Below are positions 25,218 through 34,581 of a DNA stretch of 64,000 nt, piece after piece. Below the pieces are notes generated by a model. It saw only the letters and a program-made list of their open reading frames with translations, was not told the origin of the DNA and did no database searches. Origin of the DNA: DATFQE01 sp963738205 (lineage in GTDB: Bacteria > Actinomycetota > Thermoleophilia > Gaiellales > Gaiellaceae); contig CAVTVQ010000006.1 of NCBI GenBank assembly GCA_963738205.1, forward strand, positions 806,001-870,000, read 5' to 3'. The position numbers were made by a program, and so were the translations under genes. Each line of letters begins with the position of its first letter. The stretch's first letter is position 1.

Positions 25218-27944
25218 CTACGTGGCCGTGCTGTCGACGAGGCGCTCCTGGAGCGGCGGTCCGATCCGCCCGCCCGCGCGGCCGCGGCCGGCTGCGCGAA
25301 GCGCTCGCGCATAGGCGGCGGAGACGGTGTCGCCTCCGGCCATCACCTCACCCGTCGAGCGCATCTGCGGCCCGTGCTTCGCCGCCGACGCAAAGCGCTC
25401 GCTCGGGAAGACCGCCTCCTTCGCGAACGCGCGCGTCGGCGCCACCCGCTCGGGGAGCCCGAGCGCCCCTAGCGGCTCGCCGAGCAGGAGCCGGCAGGCG
25501 AGATCGACGAGCGGAACGTCCGTCGCCTTCGCCACGAACGGCACCGTGCGCGACGCGCGCGGATTCGCCTCCAGCACGTACAGCTGCCCGTCGCGGAGGG
25601 CGAGCTGCAGGTTGAGCAGGCCTCGCGCTCCAAGGCCTCCGGCGAGGGCGGACGCGAGCTCGCGGATCTCCCCCTCCAGGTCCGCGGTGACCGACGGCCC
25701 GGGGAGCACGCACGCCGAGTCGCCCGAGTGCACGCCGGCGGGCTCGACGTGCTCCAGGATCCCGGCGACCCAGGCGTCCTCGCCGTCGCAGAGCGCATCG
25801 ATGTCGAGCTCGATCGCGCCCTCGAGGAATGCGTCCACGAGCCCCGGTTCGGACAGCACGACCTCCTCGAGCGAGCGTGCAACATGCATCCGGGTCCCGC
25901 CGAGCACGTGGTGGGGGCGCACGAGCACGGGGTAGCCGATCCCCGCCGCGACCTCGCGTGCCTGCTCGGCGGTCTCGGCCACTCCCCACGCCGGCGCGCG
26001 CAGCCCGAGCTCGGCGACGAGCGCGCCGAAGCGCCCGCGATCCTCGGCGCGCTCGATGGCGGGAAGCGGGTCGCCCAGAAGCGGCACGCCGGCCGCCGCC
26101 AGGTCTGCGGCCAGCGCGAGCGGCGTCTGGCCGCCGAGCGAGACGACGACCGCTCGCGGTTGCTCGATCGCACAGACGTCGAGCACGCGCTCCGTTGTCA
26201 GCGGCTCGAGGTAGAGCCGGTCGGACGTGTCGTAGTCGGTCGAGACCGTCTCCGGGTTCGAATTCACCAGCACGACCTCGTGGCCGAGGCGGCGGAAGGC
26301 GAGCGCGGCGCGCGAGCAGCAGTAGTCGAACTCGATCCCCTGGCCGATCCGGTTCGGCCCCGAGCCGAGGACGACCAGAGCGCCGCCAGAGCGGCCGTTC
26401 TCGGTCGTTTCGTACGAGAGGTAGAAGTACGGCGTCCGGGCCTCGAACTCGCCCGCGCACGAGTCGACCGCCAGGCGTCCAGGGCGAGGTCGGCGCGTCC
26501 TCACCTCCGTCTCGTCGATCTCGAGCACGCGTGCGATCGTCGAGTCCGGCAGTCCGAAGCGCTTCGCGACCGCGACGTCCCCGCCGGCCGCGAGCTCACG
26601 CTCCGCCGCGGCGATGCCGCGCAGCTCGTCTGCGAAGTACTCGTGGACGCCGGGGAGGTCGAGGTCGTGACGCGCCGCCTCGAGCAGCAGGTCCCAGCGC
26701 TCCGGGACGGGCTCGCCCCGCCGCGCGAGGTCCAGGGCCGGCGCGTCGGCCTCACGCCCGTCGAGCGCCTTGAGGAACGCCTCGGCGAAGGTCCGGCCCA
26801 GACCGAGAGCCTCGCCCACGGCACGCATCTCGGTCCCGAGGCGCGGCTCGTCCTCGCCGAAGCGGGCGAAGTCGAACCGCGGCGCCTTCACCGCCACGTA
26901 GTCGAGGGCGGGCTCGAATGCGGCGGTCGTCTCGCCGGTGATGTCGTTGGGCAGCTCGTCGAGCGTGTAGCCGACGGCCAGCAGGGCCGCCAGCTTGGCG
27001 ATCGGGAAGCCGGTGGCCTTCGACGCGAGCGCGGACGACCGCGAGACGCGCGGGTTCATCTCGATCAGGACGAGCTCGCGCGTGGCCGGCTCGTAGGCGA
27101 ACTGGACGTTGGCGCCGCCGGTGGCGACGCCCACGGCGCGCACGCAGCAGAACGCCGCCTCTCGGAGCCGCTGGAACTCGGGGTCCGAGAGCGTCTGTTG
27201 GGGTGCCACCGTCCACGAATCGCCCGTGTGGACGCCGACCGGGTCGAGGTTCTCGATCGAGCAGACCACCACGCAGTTGCCGGCCGAGTCGCTCATCACC
27301 TCGAGCTCGTGCTCCTGCCAGCCCTCGAGCGAGCGCTCGACGAGCACCTGGCCGATCGGACTGGCGGCGAGGCCGCGCGCGACCTGCAGCTGGAGCTCCC
27401 CGCGCGTCCGCGCGAGACCCCCGCCCGTGCCCCCGAGCGTGAACGCCGGCCGGACGATCGCCGGGAGCGGCAGCCCGTCGAGGTCGTCGCCGGCGACCTG
27501 CACTCGGCTCTCGGCCACGGCGAGACCGGCAGCCTCCATCGTCGCGCGGAACACCAGTCGGTCCTCGGCGCGGCGGATCGCGTCCACGTCCGCGCCGACC
27601 AGCTCGACCCCGCACCGGTCGAGCACGCCGGCCTCGTGCAGCTCGACGGCGAGGTTCAGCGCCGTCTGGCCGCCGAGCGTGGGCAGCAGCGCATCCGGAC
27701 GCTCGCGCTCGATCACCTGCGCGACGGTCTCGGCGTCGAGCGGCTCGATGTACGTCGCGTCGGCCCACTCGGGGTCGGTCATGATCGTGGCCGGGTTCGA
27801 GTTGACGAGGACGACGCGGTAGCCCTCCCGGCCCAGCACGCGGCAGGCCTGCGCCCCCGAGTAGTCGAACTCGCACGCCTGGCCGATGCGGATCGGCCCG
27901 GAGCCGAGGATCAGGATCGAGCGAAGGTCGGTGCGCTTCGGCAC
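25218..27944 (-). CDS. carB: Carbamoyl-phosphate synthase large subunit lacking the allosteric domain
   Basis: 908 aa from GTG at 27944. Both ATP-grasp halves are present: half 1 with GSGPIRIGQACEFDYSG and MNPRVSRSSALASKATG, half 2 with GSGPNRIGQGIEFDYCC and ANPRASRTVPFVAKAT. It makes carbamoyl phosphate from ammonia (delivered by CarA), bicarbonate and two ATP. Typical CarB is about 1070 aa and ends in an MGS-like domain that binds UMP/ornithine. This one stops just after HGPQMRSTGEVMAGG, and the next gene begins 9 bp later, so that domain is absent rather than frameshifted. It overlaps carA by 34 bp. Confidence 0.95.
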   Translation of the reverse strand: MPKRTDLRSILILGSGPIRIGQACEFDYSGAQACRVLGREGYRVVLVNSNPATIMTDPEWADATYIEPLDAETVAQVIERERPDALLPTLGGQTALNLAVELHEAGVLDRCGVELVGADVDAIRRAEDRLVFRATMEAAGLAVAESRVQVAGDDLDGLPLPAIVRPAFTLGGTGGGLARTRGELQLQVARGLAASPIGQVLVERSLEGWQEHELEVMSDSAGNCVVVCSIENLDPVGVHTGDSWTVAPQQTLSDPEFQRLREAAFCCVRAVGVATGGANVQFAYEPATRELVLIEMNPRVSRSSALASKATGFPIAKLAALLAVGYTLDELPNDITGETTAAFEPALDYVAVKAPRFDFARFGEDEPRLGTEMRAVGEALGLGRTFAEAFLKALDGREADAPALDLARRGEPVPERWDLLLEAARHDLDLPGVHEYFADELRGIAAAERELAAGGDVAVAKRFGLPDSTIARVLEIDETEVRTRRPRPGRLAVDSCAGEFEARTPYFYLSYETTENGRSGGALVVLGSGPNRIGQGIEFDYCCSRAALAFRRLGHEVVLVNSNPETVSTDYDTSDRLYLEPLTTERVLDVCAIEQPRAVVVSLGGQTPLALAADLAAAGVPLLGDPLPAIERAEDRGRFGALVAELGLRAPAWGVAETAEQAREVAAGIGYPVLVRPHHVLGGTRMHVARSLEEVVLSEPGLVDAFLEGAIELDIDALCDGEDAWVAGILEHVEPAGVHSGDSACVLPGPSVTADLEGEIRELASALAGGLGARGLLNLQLALRDGQLYVLEANPRASRTVPFVAKATDVPLVDLACRLLLGEPLGALGLPERVAPTRAFAKEAVFPSERFASAAKHGPQMRSTGEVMAGGDTVSAAYARALRAAGRGRAGGRIGPPLQERLVDSTAT

Positions 27945-28957
27945 GTCGCTGCGATGCGGTCGAAGAAGGGCAGGGCGTCGAGCGGGCCGGGCGCCGCCTC
28001 GGGGTGGAACTGGACGCTCGCGAAATCCTCGCCGGCGAGGCCCTCCACCGTCCCGTCGTTGAGCGACACGTGCGTGACCTCGGCGCCGTCGCCCGCCTCG
28101 ACCGCGAAGCCGTGGTTCTGCGCAGTCACGAGCACCCGCCCGCTGGACAGCTCGCGCACCGGGTGGTTCGCGCCCCGGTGGCCGAACGGCAGTTTGAACG
28201 TCCGCAGGCCGAGGGCGAGCCCGAGCAACTGGTGCCCGAGGCAGATACCGAACAGGGGCGCGCGCCCGAGCAGGCCGCGGACGGCCTCGATCTGCCCCGT
28301 CAACACGGCGGGATCGCCCGGACCGTTGGCGACGAGCACCGCACGGGGCTCGGTCTCGAGGATCGAGTCGGCATCCCAATCCCCGGGCACGACGAGCGTC
28401 TCGAGCCCGCATGCGGCGAGCCGCTCCGGAATCGAACGCTTGCACCCGAGGTCGAGGACCGTGACGCGCGGGCCGGAGCCGAGCGCGTAGGGCTCGGTCG
28501 TGCCGACGGCGCGGTCGAGCCTGCGCCCGTCGATCGGCGGCTCGGCCAACGCGCGAGCGTGCAGCTCGTCGACGCTCGCCTCGCCGAGGGCGCAGCGCAG
28601 CACGCCGCCGTCGCGGATGCGCAGGACGAGCGCACGGGTGTCCACGTCCTCGAGCGCCACCACGCCCTCAGCGCGGAGCCAGTCGGCGAATGCCGGCCGC
28701 GCGGTGCGCACGACGACGCCCTCGCACTGGATCCGCTCCGACTCGGCGCGGCCCGGGTCGACGCCGTAGTTGCCGACGAGCGGGTAGCTGAAGCAGAGCA
28801 CCTGCGCCACGTAGCTCGGATCGGTGAGCGCCTCCTCGTAGCCGGCCATGGCCGTCGTGAAACAGGCCTCGCCCGCCGCAACCCCGGGCGCGCCGACCGA
28901 GCGGCCCGTGAACACGGTGCCGTCCTCCAGGACGAGGTGAGCGATCTGTCGTTGCAT
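27911..28957 (-). CDS. carA: Carbamoyl-phosphate synthase small (glutaminase) subunit
   Basis: 348 aa from ATG at 28957; GTG at 28966 would add three residues. The class I amidotransferase nucleophile is the Cys of FGICLGHQLL, with the His/Glu pair in VQFHPEAAPGP. It hydrolyses glutamine and channels ammonia to CarB. It is divergent from argC across a 28-bp gap carrying an operator-like palindrome. No Shine-Dalgarno is apparent, so a leaderless transcript is possible. Confidence 0.95.
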   Translation of the reverse strand: MQRQIAHLVLEDGTVFTGRSVGAPGVAAGEACFTTAMAGYEEALTDPSYVAQVLCFSYPLVGNYGVDPGRAESERIQCEGVVVRTARPAFADWLRAEGVVALEDVDTRALVLRIRDGGVLRCALGEASVDELHARALAEPPIDGRRLDRAVGTTEPYALGSGPRVTVLDLGCKRSIPERLAACGLETLVVPGDWDADSILETEPRAVLVANGPGDPAVLTGQIEAVRGLLGRAPLFGICLGHQLLGLALGLRTFKLPFGHRGANHPVRELSSGRVLVTAQNHGFAVEAGDGAEVTHVSLNDGTVEGLAGEDFASVQFHPEAAPGPLDALPFFDRIAATCRSAPTFARS

Positions 28958-28985
28958 CTTAGGCACTATTCTGCATAATACGCAG
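28952..28985. promoter_or_regulatory. Divergent carA/argC promoter with ArgR-like palindrome
   Basis: For argC: -35 TTGCAT (28952-28957), 16-bp spacer, -10 CATAAT (28974-28979), which places the start of transcription at or next to the argC ATG at 28986. On the other strand TATTAT (28980-28975) can serve carA. Both -10 elements lie inside CTGCATAATACGCAG (28971-28985), a 15-bp near-palindrome (12 of 15 positions symmetric) with the A/T-rich centre expected of an ARG box. ArgR is encoded downstream in the argC operon. Binding is inferred. Confidence 0.6.
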
Positions 28986-29966
28986 ATGCTCCACTCGGTG
29001 GCGATTCTGGGTGCAGCCGGGTACGCCGGCCAGGAAACGCTCGATCGCGTTCTCGCCCACCCCGATCTCGAGCTGGTCGCGCTCGGCTCGGACTCGCTCG
29101 CGGGTCGCCCCGCGCAGGCGCTGGACGTCCGCCTGAACGGCAACCTCCCCGCGTTCGTCGGCAACGACGAGGCGCTCGCAGCCGGAGCCGACCTCGTGCT
29201 CGCCTGCCTGGGCCACGAAGAGGCGGCGGCGCTCGACCCGCCGCCCGGGGCGACCGTCGTCGACCTCTCCGGAGCGCACCGCCTGCACGACCCGGAGCTC
29301 TACCCGGCCTGGTACGGCTTCGAGCACCCGCGTCCGAGGGCGCTGTCCGACTGGTCGTACGCGCTGCCTGAGCTCTGGCCACCCGAGGGCTCGCTGGTCG
29401 CCAACCCGGGCTGCTACGCGACCGCGGCGCTGCTGGCGCTGGCCCCGCTCGCGGACGCGATCGATCCGACGCCCGTCGTCGATGCGAAGTCGGGCGTCTC
29501 CGGCGCAGGCCGTGCGCTCAAGGCAAGCTCGCACGCCGGCTTCGTGCTCGAGAACGTGGCGCCCTACCGCGTCGGCTCGCACCAGCACGCGCCCGAGATC
29601 GGCGGCGCGCTCGGCTTCCCCGTCTGCTTCGTGCCCCACCTGCTGCCGGTGCGGCGCGGCCTGCTCGTGACCTGTTACGTCCGCGCGCTGCACGACGACC
29701 TGCGGGAGCGCCTCGAGGACGCATACGACGGCGCCCCCGCCGTCCGCTTGCTCCCTGAGGGCGTCGCGCCCGAGCTCGCCCGCGTCCAGGGCACGGATGC
29801 CGCCGAGCTGGCGCTGTTCGAGGATCGCGCGACCGGCTACTTCGTGGTCGTGTGCGCGCTCGACAACCTGGGCAAGGGCGCCGCCGGACAGGCGATCCAG
29901 AACGCGAACCTCGCGCTGGGCCTCGACGAGACCGCCGGGCTCCGGTTGGGAGGAGTGCCGGTATGA
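28986..29966 (+). CDS. argC: N-acetyl-gamma-glutamyl-phosphate reductase
   Basis: 326 aa. NADP motif LGAAGYAGQE at the N-terminus and the acyl-thioester Cys143 in VANPGCYATA. It reduces N-acetylglutamyl phosphate to the semialdehyde, step three of arginine synthesis. It is the first gene of argCJBDRGH. The ATG directly abuts the operator-like palindrome and has no Shine-Dalgarno, consistent with leaderless initiation. Confidence 0.96.
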   Translation: MLHSVAILGAAGYAGQETLDRVLAHPDLELVALGSDSLAGRPAQALDVRLNGNLPAFVGNDEALAAGADLVLACLGHEEAAALDPPPGATVVDLSGAHRLHDPELYPAWYGFEHPRPRALSDWSYALPELWPPEGSLVANPGCYATAALLALAPLADAIDPTPVVDAKSGVSGAGRALKASSHAGFVLENVAPYRVGSHQHAPEIGGALGFPVCFVPHLLPVRRGLLVTCYVRALHDDLRERLEDAYDGAPAVRLLPEGVAPELARVQGTDAAELALFEDRATGYFVVVCALDNLGKGAAGQAIQNANLALGLDETAGLRLGGVPV

Positions 29967-31117
29967 GCGTCACCACGCCCCAGGGCTTCGAGGCCGGCGG
30001 CGTCCACTGCGGCATCCGCAAGGCGCGGCCGGACCTGGCGATCGTCCGCGCGACGACGCCGGCGACGGGCGCGGCGATGTTCACGGCGAACCGGGTCAAG
30101 GCCGCTCCCGTCGTGATCTCGCAGGAGCACCTCGAGCACGCGCAGCCGCAGGCCGTCGTCATCAACTCGGGCGTCGCCAATGCGGCCACCGGACTCCGTG
30201 GCGAGCTCGACGCGCGCGCAACCGCGTCGGAGGCCGCGCGACTTCTCGGCCTCGACACCGAAGAGGTGCTCGTCCTCTCGACCGGCGTCATCGGCGAGCG
30301 GCTGCCGCTCGCGAACGTGCTCCCGGGCCTCGCAACCGCAGCCTCCGCGCTGTCCGCCGCAGGCGGCGCGATGGCCGCGGAGGCGATCATGACCACCGAC
30401 ACCCGGCCCAAGCAGGCGGTCGCACAGCGGCCCGGCTTCACCGTCGGCGGGATGGCCAAGGGCTCGGGGATGATCCATCCCAACCTGGCGACGATGCTCG
30501 CGGTCCTCACGACCGACTACCCGCTCGAGCCGGGCGAGGCGATCGAGCTCCTGCGGCCGGCCGTCGCGGAGAGCTTCAACGCGATCTCGGTCGACGGCGA
30601 GTGCTCGACCAACGACACCGTCGTCCTGCTCGCGAACGGCGCCTCGACCGCTGAGCGCGACGACGAGGCGTTCGCGGCCGCGCTGCGGGAGGCCTGCCGC
30701 TCCCTGGCCGCCCAGATCGTGGCCGACGGCGAAGGCATGACGTACACTGCAGAGGTCGAGGTCGCCGGCGCCGCCACCCAGGCCGAGGCGAAGGCGATCG
30801 CCGGCCGGATCGCGACGTCGCCGCTCGTCAAGACCGCGCTCCACGGCCGCGACGCCAACTGGGGCCGCATCCTCGCGGCGGCGGGCTCGGCGCCGTACAA
30901 CGGCGGCTACGCGCAGCTCGACCCGGCGCGGACGACCCTCGCGCTGAACGGCGTCTCCGTGTTCGCAGCGGGGTCGCCGCAGGCGGGCGAGCCGTCGCTC
31001 GACGGTGAGCGCTGCCTGATCGAGCTGGAGCTCGGCCTCGGCACCGGCCGGGCCTCGTACCTCACGACCGACCTCTCGCACGAGTACGTGACCATCAACG
31101 CGGACTACCGATCGTGA
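29963..31117 (+). CDS. argJ: Bifunctional ornithine acetyltransferase/N-acetylglutamate synthase
   Basis: 384 aa. The self-cleavage site lies at NLATMLAVLTTD, with Thr177 as the new N-terminal nucleophile. GGMAKGSGMIHP and SVDGECSTNDTV are also diagnostic. It recycles acetyl groups from N-acetylornithine to glutamate, avoiding a separate ArgE. A Shine-Dalgarno (GGGAGGAG) lies just upstream, and the start overlaps the argC stop by 4 bp. Confidence 0.96.
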   Translation: MSVTTPQGFEAGGVHCGIRKARPDLAIVRATTPATGAAMFTANRVKAAPVVISQEHLEHAQPQAVVINSGVANAATGLRGELDARATASEAARLLGLDTEEVLVLSTGVIGERLPLANVLPGLATAASALSAAGGAMAAEAIMTTDTRPKQAVAQRPGFTVGGMAKGSGMIHPNLATMLAVLTTDYPLEPGEAIELLRPAVAESFNAISVDGECSTNDTVVLLANGASTAERDDEAFAAALREACRSLAAQIVADGEGMTYTAEVEVAGAATQAEAKAIAGRIATSPLVKTALHGRDANWGRILAAAGSAPYNGGYAQLDPARTTLALNGVSVFAAGSPQAGEPSLDGERCLIELELGLGTGRASYLTTDLSHEYVTINADYRS

Positions 31118-31782
31118 GCCGCGTCGTGATCAAGTGCGGCGGCGCGGTCGCCTCCGACGCGGCCGACGCGATCCTCGCGCTGGCGTCGTCGGGCGCCGAG
31201 GTCTGTGTCGTCCACGGCGCCGGGCCGCAGATCTCCGCGGAGATGCGCCGCTTCCATGTGCCGATTCGCTTCGTGGGCGGACGCCGGGTGACGAGCCCGG
31301 CCACGCTGATGCTCGTCCGGCGGGCGCTCGCCGCGGTCAACGGCTCGCTCTGCACCGCACTCGGCACCCGGGCGGTGGGCCTGCTCGGCGACGAGATCGG
31401 CCTCGAGGCGACGCCGGTTCCCAGCCTCGGTCTGGTCGGCGATCCGATCGCAGCGGCACCGGCGGCCGTGACGGAAGCGCTCGACGCGGGCCTGATCCCG
31501 GTCGTCGCGCCCCTCGCCGCGGGGCCGCTCAACGTGAACGCGGACGAGGCGGCCGCAGCACTGGCGATCGGCCTCGCCGCCGACCGCCTGCTGTTCGTGA
31601 CCGACGTCCCCGGCCTGCTGCTCGGTGGGGCCGTAGTGGCGTCGATCGAAGCGGTCGACGCAGACCGTCTGCTCGACGACGGCGACCTCGACGGCGGCAT
31701 CGTCCCGAAGCTCCGCGCCGCGGTGACCGCCGCGCGCCGCGGCGTCCACGCCGAGATCGGCGAGACTGCGGTGGTCGGATGA
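31114..31782 (+). CDS. argB: Acetylglutamate kinase
   Basis: 222 aa from GTG at 31114, short for ArgB (usually about 255-300 aa). The amino-acid-kinase motifs VIKCGGAV and VVHGAGPQIS are present, as are PLNVNADEAA and TDVPGLLL. The N-terminal helix that mediates arginine-sensitive hexamers is absent, so feedback inhibition by arginine may be weak or different; this is inference from family structures. It overlaps argJ and argD by 4 bp each. Confidence 0.92.
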   Translation: MSRVVIKCGGAVASDAADAILALASSGAEVCVVHGAGPQISAEMRRFHVPIRFVGGRRVTSPATLMLVRRALAAVNGSLCTALGTRAVGLLGDEIGLEATPVPSLGLVGDPIAAAPAAVTEALDAGLIPVVAPLAAGPLNVNADEAAAALAIGLAADRLLFVTDVPGLLLGGAVVASIEAVDADRLLDDGDLDGGIVPKLRAAVTAARRGVHAEIGETAVVG

Positions 31783-32918
31783 GCGCCGTCGCCCAACACG
31801 GGCGTGTCCTCCCGACCTACGCCCGCCAGGACGTGACCTTCGTGGCGGGCGACGGCGCCTGGCTCGTCGACGCCGACGGCCGCCGCTACCTCGACTTCCT
31901 CGCCGGGATCGCCGTGGTCGGGCTCGGCCACCTCCACCCGGCGCCGCTCGCCGCCGCCCAGGCGCAGCTCGAGCGGGTCTGGCACACGTCGAACCTCTAC
32001 TGGACAACGCCGATGGCGGAGCTCGCCGAGCGGCTCTCTGAGCGCTTCGGCGGCGCACAGGCCTTCTTCTGCAACTCGGGCGCCGAGGCCGTCGAGGCAG
32101 CGCTCAAGTACGCCCGCAAGGCGACCGGCCGGGCCGGCATCGTCGCGCTGGAGAACTCCTTCCATGGCCGCACGTTCGGCGCGCTCGCCGCAACCGGCCA
32201 GCCCGACAAGCAGGCGGCGTTCGAGCCGCTGACCCCCGGCGTCCGCTTCGCGCGCGCGAACGACGAGGCGTCGCTCTTGGCGGCCGCAGACGACGAGACG
32301 GGCTGCATCCTGCTCGAGCCGGTGCAGGGCGAGGGCGGGATCCGGCCGTTGACGCCGGAGTTCGTCGCGTTTGCCCGCGCCGTCGCCGACGACCTCGGCG
32401 CGCTGCTCGTCTTCGACGAGGTGCAGACCGGAGTCGGTCGCAGCGGCAGCTTCTTCTGCTTCGAGCGCCTCGGCGTGCGGCCCGACGCGGTCACGCTGGC
32501 CAAGGGGCTCGCCAACGGCCTGCCCATCGGGTGCCTGCTCGTCGCCGACGATGCCGCCGGCGCGTTCGAGCCCGGCGACCACGGCTCGACCTTCGGCGGC
32601 AACCCCGTCACGTCGGCCGCGGCGGTCGCGGTCTGCGACACGCTCGATGACGACCTGCTGGCCCGGGTCCGGGACACGGGCACGCTGCTCGCCGAAGGGC
32701 TCGCCTCCATCACCGGCGTGACGGAAGTCCGAGGCGTCGGCCTCCTCGTGGGCGCCGAGCTCGACCGGCCGGCCGGTGAGGTCGTGACGGCGTGCCTCGA
32801 GCACGGGCTGCTCGTGGGCACGGCCGGCGAGCGCGTCCTGCGGCTGACCCCGCCGCTCGTCGTCGGCGCAGCCGAGGTCGACCGCGCCCTGGAGGTCCTC
32901 GAGGAGGTTCTGCAATGA
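31779..32918 (+). CDS. argD: Acetylornithine aminotransferase
   Basis: 379 aa. Class III aminotransferase: FFCNSGAEAVEAALK, VFDEVQTGVGRSG and the PLP lysine in TLAKGLANGLPIG. It converts N-acetylglutamate semialdehyde to N-acetylornithine. ATG at 31779 overlaps the argB stop; the stop overlaps argR by 4 bp. In many actinobacteria argF would come next, but here argR follows at once. Confidence 0.95.
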   Translation: MSAVAQHGRVLPTYARQDVTFVAGDGAWLVDADGRRYLDFLAGIAVVGLGHLHPAPLAAAQAQLERVWHTSNLYWTTPMAELAERLSERFGGAQAFFCNSGAEAVEAALKYARKATGRAGIVALENSFHGRTFGALAATGQPDKQAAFEPLTPGVRFARANDEASLLAAADDETGCILLEPVQGEGGIRPLTPEFVAFARAVADDLGALLVFDEVQTGVGRSGSFFCFERLGVRPDAVTLAKGLANGLPIGCLLVADDAAGAFEPGDHGSTFGGNPVTSAAAVAVCDTLDDDLLARVRDTGTLLAEGLASITGVTEVRGVGLLVGAELDRPAGEVVTACLEHGLLVGTAGERVLRLTPPLVVGAAEVDRALEVLEEVLQ

Positions 32919-33379
32919 GCGACCGCTTCGAACGGCAGGGGGCGATCATGCGGCTCGTCCGCGAGCACCAGCTCTCGACCCAGGCCGAGCTGGCGGAGGC
33001 GCTGCGCGACGCCGGCTACGACGTCGTCCAGACGACCGTCTCCCGCGACATCGCGCAGATCGGCCTGGTCAAGGTGCGCAACCGCGACGGCCGGCTCGTC
33101 TACGCCCTACCCGGCGCCGAGGACATCGACCGCCTGAACGAGCTGACCACGGCGCTGCGGCGCTGGGCGCTTGCCGTCGCAGCTGCCAACGGCCTGGTCG
33201 TCGTGACGACCCCGCCCGGCTTCGCGAGCCCGCTGGCCGAGGCGATCGACCGCGCGCAGCTCGCAGACGTCGCCGGGACGATCGCCGGCGAGAACACCGT
33301 CTTCGTCGCCGCCAGGGAGGGCGTCAGCGGCGCCGAGCTGGCGACGGCGTTGTCCCACCAGCTGGAAGGAGCGACATGA
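32915..33379 (+). CDS. argR: Arginine repressor
   Basis: 154 aa. N-terminal winged helix with QAELAEALRDAGYDVVQTTVSRDI and a C-terminal ligand/oligomerisation domain with TTPPGFASPLAEAIDRA and GTIAGENTVFVA. It should bind ARG boxes as an arginine-loaded hexamer; a candidate operator lies at 28971-28985 in front of this operon. Encoded inside the operon it probably controls, so it is likely autoregulated. Confidence 0.95.
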   Translation: MSDRFERQGAIMRLVREHQLSTQAELAEALRDAGYDVVQTTVSRDIAQIGLVKVRNRDGRLVYALPGAEDIDRLNELTTALRRWALAVAAANGLVVVTTPPGFASPLAEAIDRAQLADVAGTIAGENTVFVAAREGVSGAELATALSHQLEGAT

Positions 33380-34581
33380 GCGGTACGGCCGTGCTCGCCT
33401 ACTCGGGCGGGCTGGACACGAGCTGCGCGATCGCATGGCTCAAGGAGGACTACGGCTTCGACGAGGTCGTGGCGGTGCTCGTGGACGTGGGTCAGGAAGC
33501 CGACCACACACGGGCACTGGAACGGGGCCGTCTGGCCGGCGCCGACGACGTCGTCGTCCTCGACCGCACCGAGGCGTTCGCGGCCGACCAGGTGGCGAAG
33601 GCGCTGCTGGCGAACGCACTCTACGAGGGCCGCTACCCGCTCGTCTCCGCCCTGTCGCGGCCGGTGATCGCCGAGGCCGTCGCGGACATCGCTCTCGATG
33701 TCGGCGCGGAGGCGGTCGTCCACGGCTGTACGGGCAAGGGCAACGACCAGCTGCGCTTCGAGCTCGCGTTCAAGGCCAAGTACCCGAGCGTGCGCGTGAT
33801 CGCGCCGCTCCGCGACCGCGTCTGGACGAGGGACGAGGAGATCGAGTTCGCACTCGCCCGCGGGATTCCGGTCGAGGCGAGCGCCGAGAAGCCGTACTCG
33901 ATCGACGACAACCTGTTCGGGCGCGCGATCGAGGCGGGTGTGCTCGAGGATCCGTGGCAGGCGCCGCCGGAGGATGCCTTCGTGCTCACGGCATCGCCGC
34001 TCGCCGCACCGGCGCCCACCGACCTCGTGATCGCGTTCGAGCAGGGCCTGCCGGTCGCGGTCGACGGCGCCGAGCTGGAGCTGCACGAGCTCGTCCCCGC
34101 ACTCAACGAGGCAGCCGGCGAGTACGGCATCGGGCGGATCGACATGATCGAGAACCGCGCGGTCGGGATCAAGAGCCGCGAGCTGTACGAGGCGCCCGCC
34201 GCGGTCGCGCTGATCGAGGCGCACCGCTCGCTCGAAGAGCTCGTCCTGACCAAAGGGGAGCTGCACGCGAAGCGCGAACTCGAGCCGCGCTGGGCCAAGC
34301 TGGTCTACGACGGCCTCTGGTTCCACCCCGTCCGCAAGGCCTACGACGCGTTCTTCGCGACGATGCAGGAACGCGTCACGGGCGACGTCCGCCTGTCGCT
34401 GCAGGCGGGCTCGGCGGTCGTCACCGGGCGGCGCTCCGAGCATGCCCTGTACTCGCACGATCTCGCGTCCTACGGGACGGGCGAGACGTTCCCGCACGAG
34501 GCGGCAGAGGGCTTCATCCGCATCGCCTCGCTCGAGACGGAGCTGCTCGCCGCGCTCGAGCGGGCGGCGCTGACGACGTGA
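33376..34581 (+). CDS. argG: Argininosuccinate synthase
   Basis: 401 aa. ATP pyrophosphatase loop LAYSGGLDTSCAIAWL, HGCTGKGNDQLRFE and KPYSIDDNLFGRAIE motifs. It joins citrulline and aspartate using ATP. The start overlaps the argR stop by 4 bp. Confidence 0.97.
   Translation: MSGTAVLAYSGGLDTSCAIAWLKEDYGFDEVVAVLVDVGQEADHTRALERGRLAGADDVVVLDRTEAFAADQVAKALLANALYEGRYPLVSALSRPVIAEAVADIALDVGAEAVVHGCTGKGNDQLRFELAFKAKYPSVRVIAPLRDRVWTRDEEIEFALARGIPVEASAEKPYSIDDNLFGRAIEAGVLEDPWQAPPEDAFVLTASPLAAPAPTDLVIAFEQGLPVAVDGAELELHELVPALNEAAGEYGIGRIDMIENRAVGIKSRELYEAPAAVALIEAHRSLEELVLTKGELHAKRELEPRWAKLVYDGLWFHPVRKAYDAFFATMQERVTGDVRLSLQAGSAVVTGRRSEHALYSHDLASYGTGETFPHEAAEGFIRIASLETELLAALERAALTT

Noticed and set aside
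25218..28445. Extended start for carB at 28445 (1075 codons)
   Set aside because: The extra N-terminal part is antisense-like nonsense overlapping carA; the conserved start is GTG at 27944.
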